A stretch of 52,573 nucleotides of DNA, from NCBI GenBank assembly GCA_947585425.1, contig CANPWZ010000011.1, positions 1 to 52,573 on the forward strand. The letters are read 5' to 3'. The DNA is from an uncultured Oscillospiraceae bacterium. GTDB taxonomy: Bacteria; Bacillota; Clostridia; Oscillospirales; Oscillospiraceae. Both the position numbers and the translations under genes were made by a program. Position 1 is the first letter of the stretch; every line of letters begins with the position of its first letter. Of the stretch, positions 6,891-15,043 are shown piece by piece. The notes beneath the pieces were generated by a model. It was not told where the DNA came from. It saw only the letters and a list, made by a program, of their open reading frames with translations, and made no database searches.

Positions 6891-6926
6891 AAAACCCCCG
6901 AAACAACTGGAGTTTCGGGGGTTTTT
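6891..6926 (+). terminator. Rho-independent terminator after the tRNA fragment
   Basis: A perfect 14-bp stem (6891-6904 with 6912-6925), a 7-nt loop and a terminal T-run in the plus direction. Its only plausible client is the tRNA whose 3' end precedes it. Confidence 0.85.
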
Positions 6927-6944
6927 CATGTCCTTCCCCCGGGG

Positions 6945-6956
6945 TTAGCCTTATTG
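6945..6956 (+). repeat. Third TTAGCCTTATTG motif
   Basis: Identical over 12 bp to 6737-6748, but located beyond the tRNA fragment and terminator. Confidence 0.45.
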
Positions 6957-7017
6957 CTATGCGGGGGTTACTATGGGGGATAAAATGTGCCGGAATTTTT
7001 TTGCGGTTTTTGTCGTA

Positions 7018-7509
7018 TCAAACGATGTTTCGCGTATGGCGTCCTCCCAGTTCAACGAAAAACCCTACCACAGCCACCCCGCAGACCGCACCCAGCACAT
7101 TGAGCCCCGCCTCGCTCCAGGTCAGATGCCGTCCGGGCACCGCCAGCTTGCCCACCTCCGCCAGCACCGCCACGAGGGCGCAGAAAACCGCCGCAATCCA
7201 AAATGCCGCCCTTCCCCTGCCCCGGGGCAGGCTCGCGAAAAGCGCCCCGGCGGCCAGGAGCCCCGTGACGAAAAACACGCCGAAGTGGGCGAACAGCCGC
7301 AGCCCCGCATGGAACCGCTGGGCGTCGGGCCTGACGCCCAGCTTCCCCAGCAAATCCAGCAGGAACCGGGCGATCCGCTGGCTGAACCCCGCCGTCTCCT
7401 CCCCTGTCTGCCAGGAGAGATAGAGGCAGAAGGCGAGCCAGAGGATCGTCAAAAGCCAGAGGATGACCTGGATCATGATTTGCTTTTTACTGCTCTTTTC
7501 TGAAAACAT
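7018..7509 (-). CDS. VanZ family membrane protein
   Basis: A 163-residue protein with four predicted helices. It carries the VanZ-type features W..LIL...SxQTGEET near the N-terminus (LYLSWQTGEETAGFSQRIA), HFGVFFVTG in the second helix, and the late AVPGRHLTWSEAGLNVLGAV motif. VanZ proteins are linked to low-level teicoplanin resistance and cell-envelope functions; the mechanism is unsettled. The ribosome site is weak. It is the last gene of the deoxysugar operon, 37 bp after rfbB, and its stop lies beside the tRNA scar. Confidence 0.85.
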   Translation of the reverse strand: MFSEKSSKKQIMIQVILWLLTILWLAFCLYLSWQTGEETAGFSQRIARFLLDLLGKLGVRPDAQRFHAGLRLFAHFGVFFVTGLLAAGALFASLPRGRGRAAFWIAAVFCALVAVLAEVGKLAVPGRHLTWSEAGLNVLGAVCGVAVVGFFVELGGRHTRNIV

Positions 7510-7546
7510 AAGAGGTCTTCACAACTCCATCGTTCATTGGGAAATA

Positions 7547-8566
7547 CTATCTCTCACCGTACATCCTCGCGTAATACTCCCGATATTCGCCGCTTATAAT
7601 CTCCTCCCACCACTCCCGGTGAGCGAGGTACCACTGTATCGTCTTGACGATCCCGGCTTCAAAGTCCGTCTCCGGGAGCCAGCCAAGCTCGGCGTGGATC
7701 TTCGACGGGTCGATGGCGTACCGCAAATCGTGGCCCTTCCGATCCGTAACATATGTGATGAGGCGCTCCGATTTGCCAAGCTCCTTGCAGATCAGCCTCA
7801 CGATGTCGATGTTCCGCATCTCGTTGTGCCCGCCGATGTTATAGACCTCACCCACGCGGCCATTTTGAAGGATAAGGTCGACAGCCTTACAGTGGTCCTC
7901 CACATAGAGCCAATCCCGCACGTTGAGCCCCTTGCCGTATACCGGCAGGGGCTTGTCGTTTAAGGCGTTGGAGATCATCAGCGGGATGAGCTTCTCCGGG
8001 AATTGATAGGGCCCATAGTTGTTGGAGCACCGGCTGATGGTCACGGGCAGGCCATAGGTGCGGTGATAGGCCAGCACGAGCAGGTCCGCCGAGGCCTTCG
8101 ACGCGCTATACGGACTGCTGGCATGGAGCGGAGTCAACTCCGTAAAGAGCAGGTCCGGCCTGTCCAGGGGCAGGTCGCCGTAGACCTCGTCGGTGGAGAC
8201 CTGATGGAACCGCTTTACGGCAAACTTGACGCAGGCGTCCATCAGCACCTGAGTCCCGAGGATATTGGTTTGCAGGAAGACGCCGGGGTCCTCGATGCTG
8301 CGGTCCACATGACTTTCCGCCGCGAAGTTGACCACCGTATCCGGCTTTTCCTCCGCAAAGAGCTTTTCCACCGCGTCCCGGTCGCAGATGTCCCCCTTGA
8401 CAAAGCGAAAACTCGGACTCTCCATCACGGGCGCCAGGGTGGACAGATTCCCCGCGTAGGTCAGCTTGTCCAGACACACGATGCGGTGATCCGGGTGGGC
8501 CCTCCGCATATAGAAGATGAAATTGGAGCCGATGAATCCGGCCCCGCCGGTGACGATGATGGTCAT
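7547..8566 (-). CDS. rfbB: dTDP-glucose 4,6-dehydratase
   Basis: A 339-residue short-chain dehydrogenase/reductase of the extended type: Rossmann motif GGAGFIGSNF at residue 7, TDEVYGD containing the catalytic Thr-Asp-Glu, and YSASKASADLL with catalytic Tyr and Lys. It converts dTDP-D-glucose to dTDP-4-keto-6-deoxy-D-glucose using bound NAD+. Length is typical. It starts 3 bp after the rfbA stop. No rfbC or rfbD is in the window, so the product is probably not rhamnose; the neighbours point to 2-deoxygenation instead. Confidence 0.96.
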   Translation of the reverse strand: MTIIVTGGAGFIGSNFIFYMRRAHPDHRIVCLDKLTYAGNLSTLAPVMESPSFRFVKGDICDRDAVEKLFAEEKPDTVVNFAAESHVDRSIEDPGVFLQTNILGTQVLMDACVKFAVKRFHQVSTDEVYGDLPLDRPDLLFTELTPLHASSPYSASKASADLLVLAYHRTYGLPVTISRCSNNYGPYQFPEKLIPLMISNALNDKPLPVYGKGLNVRDWLYVEDHCKAVDLILQNGRVGEVYNIGGHNEMRNIDIVRLICKELGKSERLITYVTDRKGHDLRYAIDPSKIHAELGWLPETDFEAGIVKTIQWYLAHREWWEEIISGEYREYYARMYGER

Positions 8567-8569
8567 TGG

Positions 8570-9445
8570 TCAATTCCCCTTGCAGAGTGAGATCAGGTAC
8601 TGCCCGTATTCGGTCATGCTCAGCTCCCCGCCGAGCCTGCGGAGCTGTTCCGTGCTGATGAATCCCCGCCGCCACGCGATCTCCTCGATACAGGAGATGT
8701 AGAATCCCTGCATATCCTGGACCGTCCGCACAAACCCGCTGGCCTTGTGCATCCCCCTGGGCGAGCCCGTGTCCAGCCAGACCATCCCGCGGCCCATCAG
8801 GGTCACCTGGAGCTTGCCGCAGCGGAGGTACTCGTTGTTTACGGCTGTGATCTCGATCTCCCCGCGCTCAGAGGGGGCCACTCGTTTCGCGATCTCCACT
8901 ACCTCGTTATTGTAGAAATAAAGCCCCGGCACAGCGTAATTTGACTTTGGGTTTTGGGGCTTTTCCTCAATGGACAGGACCCGGCCGCTCTCGTCGAACT
9001 CCACCACGCCGAAGTCCTCCGGGTCCTTCACCGGGTACCCGAATACCGCCGCGCCGTGGGTCTCCGCCTGTTGTTGGGCCTTTCGGAGCACACCGGTGAA
9101 ATACTGGCCATAGAAGATGTTGTCCCCCAGGACCAGACAGACGCTGTCGGAACCGATAAAATCCGCGCCGATGATAAAAGCGTCCGCCAGCCCCCGGGGT
9201 TCGCTCTGGACAGCGTACGTAATGCTCACGCCGATGCGCGATCCGTCCCCCAGCAGAGTTCTGAAGCTATCGACGTCCCGCGGCGTGGTGATCACAAGGA
9301 TCTCCCGGATCCCGGCCAGCAGCAGCACCGAAAGAGGATAATAGATCAGCGGCTTGTCGTAGACAGGCAGAAGCTGTTTGGAAACGGAGATCGTGTTGGG
9401 GTAGAGCCGCGTGCCCTTTCCCCCCGCCATAATGATACCCTTCAT
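8570..9445 (-). CDS. rfbA: Glucose-1-phosphate thymidylyltransferase
   Basis: A 291-residue nucleotidyltransferase with the signature [11 protein letters not shown] near the N-terminus and [13 protein letters not shown]. It joins dTTP and glucose-1-phosphate to form dTDP-glucose. Length matches RmlA. GGGGAGATC precedes the ATG. It lies between the Gfo/Idh gene and rfbB and supplies the first intermediate of the deoxysugar pathway encoded by this operon. Confidence 0.96.
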   Translation of the reverse strand: MKGIIMAGGKGTRLYPNTISVSKQLLPVYDKPLIYYPLSVLLLAGIREILVITTPRDVDSFRTLLGDGSRIGVSITYAVQSEPRGLADAFIIGADFIGSDSVCLVLGDNIFYGQYFTGVLRKAQQQAETHGAAVFGYPVKDPEDFGVVEFDESGRVLSIEEKPQNPKSNYAVPGLYFYNNEVVEIAKRVAPSERGEIEITAVNNEYLRCGKLQVTLMGRGMVWLDTGSPRGMHKASGFVRTVQDMQGFYISCIEEIAWRRGFISTEQLRRLGGELSMTEYGQYLISLCKGN

Positions 9446-9471
9446 TTTGATCTCCCCAATCTGTCTTTGAT

Positions 9472-9516
9472 CTACTCGAATTTCTCAAACACACGCTCGA
9501 CGCCTGCTCCGGCCAT
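9472..9516 (-). CDS. Possible 14-residue ORF between the Gfo/Idh gene and rfbA
   Basis: [14 protein letters not shown], preceded by GGAAGGG at 6 nt spacing, starts immediately after the Gfo/Idh stop codon. It may be the start of a deleted gene, a coupling ORF or chance. No homology is recognised. Confidence 0.22.
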   Translation of the reverse strand: MAGAGVERVFEKFE

Positions 9517-9519
9517 GGC

Positions 9520-10527
9520 TTACCCTTCCCTGACCTTCTCTACCAGCTCCGCCTGCCGGGCGATGGCGGCGTAGTTCTCTACGCGCTCCCCGTCGTCCGC
9601 CACGCACCGGCAGAACTTTTGGATGGATTTCTTGAATGTATCGTCCGCGGACAGCTTCACCGTCCGGGTCTCGTTCCCGATTTTGACCTCCGCCGTGGGC
9701 TCAAAGCCCTCCGGGGCGGTCAGGATGCGCCCGGTGGTCAGGCAGCCCTTGCTGCCCCAGATCTCCAGTTCGCACTTGTAGCTGTTGTCCATGCCGAAGG
9801 AGAGCTGGGCCGTCACGCCGGCGTCGTTCACCATGGTGGCGCTGCCGTACATATCCACCTCAAAGCCGTCGATATAGTTGAGCTGTGACGTGGCGACCCG
9901 GGCCGTCTCGCCCAAAAGCATGGACGCCAGCTTCAACGTATAGCCCCCGCAGTCCAGCAGCGCCCCGCCGCCAAGAGCTTTGTTGTAGCGGAAATCGTTT
10001 TGGGCCCGCCGCGGGAACCCGAAGGCGACGCGGTAGAGCCTCACGTCCCCCAGCTCACCGCGATCGACAATATCCGCTATCTCCGCAAGCTGCCTGTGGA
10101 AGGCGAACATATAGTTCTCATGGACGGCCAGGCCCTTGGCCGCGGCCAGGTCCAGAAGCTCCCTGGTGTCCCCTGCCGACGTCGTGGACGGCTTCTCCAA
10201 AAAGATATGCCTGCCGTTTTCCAGTGCCCTTTTCGCCCAGCGGTAGTGGAGCGCCGGCGGCAGGGGGAGATAGACCGCGTCCACATCGGGCGACGTGATC
10301 AGCTCCGTATAGCTGGAGTAGACCCTGCCGCCATATTGGGCCCGGAACGCCTCGGCCTTGGCCCGCTCGGCGTCCATCAGACCGCTGGGGACGGCTCCGT
10401 CCCACTCCTGCAAAGATGCGTTGGCCACGCCCACATATTCCGCCTCGCCGCAGGTTTGGATCGCCGGCATAAAGCGGCGAAGCGCGATCTCGGAGGGGCA
10501 TATGATCCCGATCCTCACTTTGTCCAT
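9520..10527 (-). CDS. Gfo/Idh/MocA family oxidoreductase, probable NDP-sugar 3-ketoreductase
   Basis: A 335-residue protein with an N-terminal Rossmann fold (VRIGIICPSEIA) and the family motif FLEKPSTT containing the active Lys. The usual aspartate-x-glycine-x-histidine position reads LDCGGYTLKLA, with Tyr in place of His, as recalled for KijD10-type sugar 3-ketoreductases. Together with the adjacent 2,3-dehydratase this predicts NADPH reduction of dTDP-3,4-diketo-2,6-dideoxyglucose at C3. It starts 1 bp after the dehydratase stop. Family assignment is firm; the specific reaction is inferred from context. Confidence 0.88.
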   Translation of the reverse strand: MDKVRIGIICPSEIALRRFMPAIQTCGEAEYVGVANASLQEWDGAVPSGLMDAERAKAEAFRAQYGGRVYSSYTELITSPDVDAVYLPLPPALHYRWAKRALENGRHIFLEKPSTTSAGDTRELLDLAAAKGLAVHENYMFAFHRQLAEIADIVDRGELGDVRLYRVAFGFPRRAQNDFRYNKALGGGALLDCGGYTLKLASMLLGETARVATSQLNYIDGFEVDMYGSATMVNDAGVTAQLSFGMDNSYKCELEIWGSKGCLTTGRILTAPEGFEPTAEVKIGNETRTVKLSADDTFKKSIQKFCRCVADDGERVENYAAIARQAELVEKVREG

Positions 10528-10528
10528 G

Positions 10529-11845
10529 TCACCACTCCAATACCGACAGCAGGTTCCGAAGCTGGATGTTCAGGCAGTTATTGATCTTCACCAGTGTCCC
10601 AAGGGTCTTGTAGTCCGTCCAGAAGTAGCCCTCAGGCAGATCTGTCAGCTCGCCCGGGGCGGTCTCAATCACCACGTTTCGGTTCTGCTCATGGTAGAAC
10701 CGGCCACCCTCCTCGGACAGCAGGGTATCGAACCTCACGCCGTCTCTCTGCTGGAGCTTGCGGTCAAAGAGCCTGTCCACCTCCGTGAGCTCACCTCTGT
10801 GAACAAACTCACGCTGGACCGTGGGACCCAGTTCGATCTTGTCAAAGCAGCCGACCTCCGGCGCCGCCCGGACCAAAAACTCGCGGATACCGTCTTTCAC
10901 TCTTGTGAAGAGGCCGAAGGTGGCGATCCCCGCCGCCTCAAACAGCGGCTGATTCCAGCGGCGGACCTCCCGACCCTCGATCTCGATGCCGCAGAAAATG
11001 ACCTTGAAGCTATACGGCTCCCGGCAGACGATCTCGTCGTCCCGCGTCTCCCAGCTCTTGAGCTCCCTGAGCGGGACGAGCCGCCGCCCGGTCTCGTCAA
11101 ACATCTTGTAGTTATTGATATAGTGGTAGATCTCCGTGAGACTGCCCGGATGTACGCCGATGATCGACCGCTTCAGGGCTTCGTCGGTGATCTGATCCAG
11201 ATACTCCGGGCTCTCCAGCGGCAGGCAGGACAGCACGGTGCGGGTGTCCATGTTCACCAGGTTGTCGTGCCGCATCAGCTCTTTGATCTGGGGCATGGTC
11301 ATCCACATATGGCTGGGCAGGACCTCCACGTCCTCATCGCCCACGTCGATGACGATGTTCCGATTGCGCTTGCCCAGAAAGCGAGAAGACTGCTCCGACT
11401 GGATCTGGTCCACCACGATTTTGTATTTCCCCGCGTTGATAAAATAGTCCAGATACGCCGGCCTCTTCCCGCCGTGCTTTTGGGTGAAGTTCGACTTCGT
11501 GGCCTGGATGGTAGGGGAGATCTGGACCTTATTGATGTTCCCCGGCTCGATCTTCGCCTGCATCAGGTAGTGGAACTCGCCATCCATGCGCTTGCGGATG
11601 ATGCCGAGGTAGCCGATCTCGTCCTGCAAAATGACCGGCTGCTCCAGGATCACCCGCTCCCCGCTCAGCACTTGAAGCCCCTTCACCCGGAAGAAGCTCC
11701 CGCCGGGGTTGCGGATCTCGCCGGCGGAGTCGTCGTAATACCAGGGGGAGCAGGATGAAAAATACACTTTCCGTATCTCTACATGAATTTGCTCATTCTG
11801 CTTCTGCACAAAGGAGAGTGTATCCTCTGTTTTCTGCACACTCAT
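10529..11845 (-). CDS. NDP-hexose 2,3-dehydratase family protein
   Basis: A 438-residue protein built of two similar halves: SEQSSRFLGKRNRNIVID in the first and SEEGGRFYHEQNRNVVIE in the second, the latter followed by LPEGYFWTDYKTLGTLVK. This duplicated layout is that of TylX3/EvaA/SpnO dehydratases, which remove water across C2-C3 of dTDP-4-keto-6-deoxyglucose and so start 2-deoxygenation. The ATG at 11845 has AGGGGT 8 nt upstream. It is the first intact gene of the operon; a truncated frame ends 16 bp upstream. Such enzymes are best known from actinomycete antibiotic clusters. Confidence 0.9.
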   Translation of the reverse strand: MSVQKTEDTLSFVQKQNEQIHVEIRKVYFSSCSPWYYDDSAGEIRNPGGSFFRVKGLQVLSGERVILEQPVILQDEIGYLGIIRKRMDGEFHYLMQAKIEPGNINKVQISPTIQATKSNFTQKHGGKRPAYLDYFINAGKYKIVVDQIQSEQSSRFLGKRNRNIVIDVGDEDVEVLPSHMWMTMPQIKELMRHDNLVNMDTRTVLSCLPLESPEYLDQITDEALKRSIIGVHPGSLTEIYHYINNYKMFDETGRRLVPLRELKSWETRDDEIVCREPYSFKVIFCGIEIEGREVRRWNQPLFEAAGIATFGLFTRVKDGIREFLVRAAPEVGCFDKIELGPTVQREFVHRGELTEVDRLFDRKLQQRDGVRFDTLLSEEGGRFYHEQNRNVVIETAPGELTDLPEGYFWTDYKTLGTLVKINNCLNIQLRNLLSVLEW

Positions 11846-11861
11846 CACTGCTGACCCCTAA

Positions 11862-12116
11862 TCATAAGTTCTTTATAGCAACGTATATCCTCTTTAAATT
11901 CCAATTGATCCGACCGAGCATCTCATATCTCTTCCAAGAAGTCATAGCGGCATTTAACAGAGCCCTTCTTCTAAAGCCGAATGTTGCAATGTACGATTTA
12001 TATTCCGTTATATTCTTTTGGATCTTTGCAAAAGCCTCATCGTCCTTGCTCCCAAGCATGGACTCACAGGCTTTCAGGTTCCATACCAGATAATCCTTAA
12101 TGACGAAGTCCAAACT
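11862..12116 (-). pseudogene. 5'-truncated gene fragment at the junction (unidentified)
   Basis: An open frame of 84 codons with no ATG or ribosome site: the frame is closed upstream by a stop at 12117-12119 and only a TTG could serve as start. The residues include LDFVIKDYLVWNLKACES and end WNLKRIYVAIKNL, basic and hydrophobic. The family is not recognised; the C-terminus of a glycosyltransferase is a guess from the operon context. It is AT-rich, ends 16 bp before the 2,3-dehydratase gene, and is probably what is left of that operon's former first gene. Confidence 0.55.
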
Positions 12117-12349
12117 TTAGGGGCTTCGCCCTTATAAGTAAAAACAATATCATATTTTAACGTTTCCCCAGCGGTATATGGCGGGGTAGCCGTCGTTTTA
12201 TCCACTGTCTCTATATCAAAATCATATTGTGCAGCATTTTTTGGAGTCAGTCCCTTGCTCGGAGACCCCGCCGTCGCCGCCCCCGCGGGGAATACACACA
12301 GCGACAGCGTCATCGCGGCCGCCAAAACCATTGCCAACAGTTTTTTCAT
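12074..12349 (-). pseudogene. 3'-truncated gene for a secreted protein
   Basis: The ATG at 12349 starts a clear signal peptide (MKKLLAMVLAAAMTLSLCVF, cleavage near AGA-AT). A mature part follows that includes TATPPYTAGETLKYDIVFTY, looking like the start of a beta-sandwich domain. After GEAPK (about 12120) the frame runs into the neighbouring fragment and stops after 13 unrelated residues. Only about 78 native residues remain. GTGGGGA upstream is a fair ribosome site. A deletion or assembly join explains the fusion. Confidence 0.6.
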
Positions 12350-12385
12350 CGGAATATCCCCACTTTCTACAAATTTAAAGCCCAT

Positions 12386-12436
12386 CATCTCCCCGGGCGG
12401 GGAGATGGCCAGCGCGTACGCGCTGGCGCTTTTTTT
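12386..12436 (+). terminator. Tandem hairpins with T-run, plus direction
   Basis: Hairpin one pairs 12386-12394 with 12399-12407. Hairpin two is the perfect 20-bp palindrome 12408-12427. GC and then seven T follow at 12430-12436. The polarity is plus, although both flanking genes are on the minus strand, so its client gene is missing from this sequence. Confidence 0.6.
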
Positions 12437-12457
12437 ACATGGTTTTGTCTGACCGTG

Positions 12458-14128
12458 CTATCTCTCGTCGGCCAGCGCCTTGATGGCCCCCACCAGGGCG
12501 GGGATCATCTGCTTTTTGCGGCTGACCACCCCGGGGAGGACGGCCATGCCGCCGCTGAGCTCCACGCCGAAGGCCCGGCGGATCACCTCGTCGGCCTGCT
12601 CCCCCGCCCCGATGAGCTCGGTGGTGGAGGTCCGCACGTCGGTGAACATATAGAACACGTAATCCAGCCTCCGCTTGCCCAGGGCCGTCTCCAGGTAGGG
12701 CCGCACCAGCTCCTCGCTGGCCTTCCGGTTCCGCTCGGACATATAGCTGCCCTGGCCCACGCCCAGGCGGATGTCGCCGCTGGTGAACACCTTGAAGTCG
12801 CCGTTGAAGATCTCCTCGCCGGTCTTGCCGGTGACGTCGCCCCCCGCCTCGAACATGGCGTCGGCGTACTCCTCCAGCTCCACCCCGGCGATCCTGGCCA
12901 GGGCCCGGGCCGCCGCCTCGTCCACGGGGGTGCAGGTGGGGCTGCGGAACATGAGGGTGTCGGACAGGATGGCGGAGAGCATCAGCCCGGCGGTGGGCGG
13001 GTCGATGTCCACGCCGTTCTCCTGGTACATCTGGTAGACGATGGTGCAGGTGCAGCCCACGGGCACGTTGCGGAAATAGACGGGGCCGTCGGTCTCCAGG
13101 GTGTTGATGCGGTGGTGGTCGATGATCTCCAGCACCTCGGCCTCGTCCATGCCCTCGGCGGCCTGGGACTTTTCGTTGTGGTCCACCAGGATGAGCTGCT
13201 TTTTGCGCTGGTTCAGCAGGTTCCGGCGGGAGATGACCCCTAAGTACTTCCCGTCGCTGTCCAGCACGGGGAAATATCGGTGCCGCACGGCGGCCATGAC
13301 CTTGGACACGTCCTCCACCAGGCTGTCCAGGGTGAAGGTCATCAGGCCCTCCGACACCATAAAGTGCCGGATGGGGGCCGCCTGGGGGATCATCTGCCCG
13401 GCGGCGTAGGTGTCGTAGCCGGTGCGCAGGATGATGCAGCCCTTCTCCTCCGCCAGCATGCAGATGGCCCGGGACACCTTGGAGCCGCCGCAGACCACGA
13501 TGCAGGCCGCGTCCATCTCCATGGCGGTGAGCTGCCCCTCCGCCCGGTTGCCCAGGATGACGATGTCCCCCCGGGAGATGACCTTCTCCATCTGCTCGGG
13601 GCTGCTGGCCCCGATGACGATGTGGCCCTCCACCGTCCTGCCCTCGGTGTCGCCCACCAGCACCTCGGCGTTCAGGGTCTCCACCACGTTTTTGAAGCTG
13701 GTTTTGGAGTCGGCCAGGATGCCGGTACCCATCACGTCCATGTTGGCGGTGGCGATGTCCGTCACCGTGATGAGGCCCCTGAGGGCGTCGCCCTCCACCA
13801 CGCAGAGGGTGTCCAGATCCTCCTCCCGCATGGTCTTCCAGGCCTGCCGCAGGCTCATCTCCCCGTCCACGCCGGGGCGCCGGCGGTAATCCACATCCCG
13901 GATCTGGGGGCTCACGTCGGTACACAGCTGGGGGGCGGGGACCTGATAGTGGTTGAGGGCGAACTCCGTCTCCCGGTTCAGCATCCCCGCCCGGCAGGGC
14001 AGGTAGGTGTGCGCCGGGTCGATGCGCCCCTTCAGGCGGCTGTACGCGATGGCCGCGCAGATGGAGTCGGTGTCCGGGTTGCGGTGCCCGATGACCCGGA
14101 TGGCGCGGTCGGCTGTCAGATCGCTCAT
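12458..14128 (-). CDS. ppaC: Manganese-dependent inorganic pyrophosphatase with CBS-DRTGG-CBS insert
   Basis: A 556-residue family II (DHH) pyrophosphatase: GHRNPDTDS at residue 14 is the first metal motif, LVDHNE and IDHHRIN are the DHH-region motifs, SDTLMF binds metal, and SRKKQ near the C-terminus is the substrate-binding RKK. Between about residues 70 and 310 lie CBS domains flanking a DRTGG-like domain, the nucleotide-regulated form known from clostridia, where AMP or ADP inhibits and ATP or diadenosine polyphosphates activate. It hydrolyses pyrophosphate in the cytoplasm. It is the first typical GC-rich core gene right of the 12.1-kb junction. Confidence 0.95.
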   Translation of the reverse strand: MSDLTADRAIRVIGHRNPDTDSICAAIAYSRLKGRIDPAHTYLPCRAGMLNRETEFALNHYQVPAPQLCTDVSPQIRDVDYRRRPGVDGEMSLRQAWKTMREEDLDTLCVVEGDALRGLITVTDIATANMDVMGTGILADSKTSFKNVVETLNAEVLVGDTEGRTVEGHIVIGASSPEQMEKVISRGDIVILGNRAEGQLTAMEMDAACIVVCGGSKVSRAICMLAEEKGCIILRTGYDTYAAGQMIPQAAPIRHFMVSEGLMTFTLDSLVEDVSKVMAAVRHRYFPVLDSDGKYLGVISRRNLLNQRKKQLILVDHNEKSQAAEGMDEAEVLEIIDHHRINTLETDGPVYFRNVPVGCTCTIVYQMYQENGVDIDPPTAGLMLSAILSDTLMFRSPTCTPVDEAAARALARIAGVELEEYADAMFEAGGDVTGKTGEEIFNGDFKVFTSGDIRLGVGQGSYMSERNRKASEELVRPYLETALGKRRLDYVFYMFTDVRTSTTELIGAGEQADEVIRRAFGVELSGGMAVLPGVVSRKKQMIPALVGAIKALADER

Positions 14129-14259
14129 ATCCTTCCCCCGTTCCCTGTTCGGACCCGCTTTGGCCCGGACATTTTTCTAATTATCCATTTTATCACAATC
14201 GAAACGCCACTGCAACGGTTTTTTTCGTTAAACTGCCCGAATTTTGATTCTACAGCGCG

Positions 14260-14304
14260 GCAGGGCCCCGGCTGCCAAACGAGGAGCCGGGGCCCTGCCT
14301 TTTG
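14260..14304. terminator. Strong hairpin between hemolysin III-type gene and ppaC
   Basis: A perfect 14-bp stem (14260-14273 with 14285-14298) and CTTTT on the plus side. It lies 16 bp beyond the stop of the hemolysin III-type gene; the T-run is poor in that gene's direction. Confidence 0.55.
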
Positions 14305-14314
14305 AGGTATTGTC

Positions 14315-15043
14315 CTACAGGGGCAGAAGCACCCGGTAGACCAGCATAAAGTGTGCGATGGAACCCAGCACGATGAACACATGGAATATCTCGTGGCAGC
14401 CGAAGCGGGGATTGTCCCGGCCCGGCCACTTCAGGGCGTAGGACAGCCCTCCCACGGTGTACAGCACCCCGCCCAGGGCCAGCCAGAACATCCCCCGGCC
14501 GCCCAGGGCCTTCCACAGGGGCCAGATGGCGATGAGCGACATCCAGCCCATGGCCAGGTAGATCCCGGCGGTGAGCTGCCGGGGGCAGTCGATCCAGGCG
14601 AAGGTCATCACCAGCCCGGCGATGGTCAGCCCCCACACCACCCCGAACACGGACCAGCCCCAGGGCCCCCGCAGGGCGGTGAGGCAGATGGGCGTGTAGG
14701 TCCCGGCGATGAGGAAGTAGATGGAGGCGTGGTCATACCTCCGCAGGGCCAGCCTGCCCTTCACCGAGGTGTTCACGCAGTGGTACAGGGTGGAGGCCAG
14801 GTACAGGCAGATCATGGACGCCCCGTAGATGGCGAAGGACACGATCTTCCAGGGACCGCCCCCGGTGAGGGCCGTTTTGACGATCAGGAGCGCCGTGCCG
14901 ATGAGGGCCAGCGCTGCCCCCACCCCGTGGGTGATGGCCGACCAGGGCCGCAGGCCGTCGTAGGGGTCCCTCCCCTTCTCGGTGGGGCGCTCCCTGCGCC
15001 TCGGCATATCCTGATACCCGCTCAGCTCGATGGCCTGTTCCAT
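14315..15043 (-). CDS. Hemolysin III family (PAQR-like) membrane protein
   Basis: A 242-residue protein with seven predicted helices. It has the family motifs SAITHGVG (first conserved His), STLYHCVN, RRYDHASIYFLIAGTYTP, and GCHEIFHVFIVLGSIAHF at the C-terminus; the conserved His, Asp and Ser residues resemble the zinc site of PAQR/alkaline ceramidase-type hydrolases. Despite its name, the family is probably an envelope lipid-active or sensing protein. It is divergent from hemW, with 224 bp of promoter DNA between. Confidence 0.93.
   Translation of the reverse strand: MEQAIELSGYQDMPRRRERPTEKGRDPYDGLRPWSAITHGVGAALALIGTALLIVKTALTGGGPWKIVSFAIYGASMICLYLASTLYHCVNTSVKGRLALRRYDHASIYFLIAGTYTPICLTALRGPWGWSVFGVVWGLTIAGLVMTFAWIDCPRQLTAGIYLAMGWMSLIAIWPLWKALGGRGMFWLALGGVLYTVGGLSYALKWPGRDNPRFGCHEIFHVFIVLGSIAHFMLVYRVLLPL

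Larger units (their letters stand above)
6717..7017. other. Gene-free attachment-site region
   Basis: This stretch has no credible coding sequence. From left to right it holds tandem TTAGCCTTATT motifs (6725-6747), an AT-rich segment with a CCTTG/CAAGG hairpin, a tRNA 3' end (6864-6886), a strong rho-independent terminator (6891-6926) and a third TTAGCCTTATTG (6945-6956). The organisation is what remains at one end of an element integrated into a tRNA gene. Confidence 0.6.
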
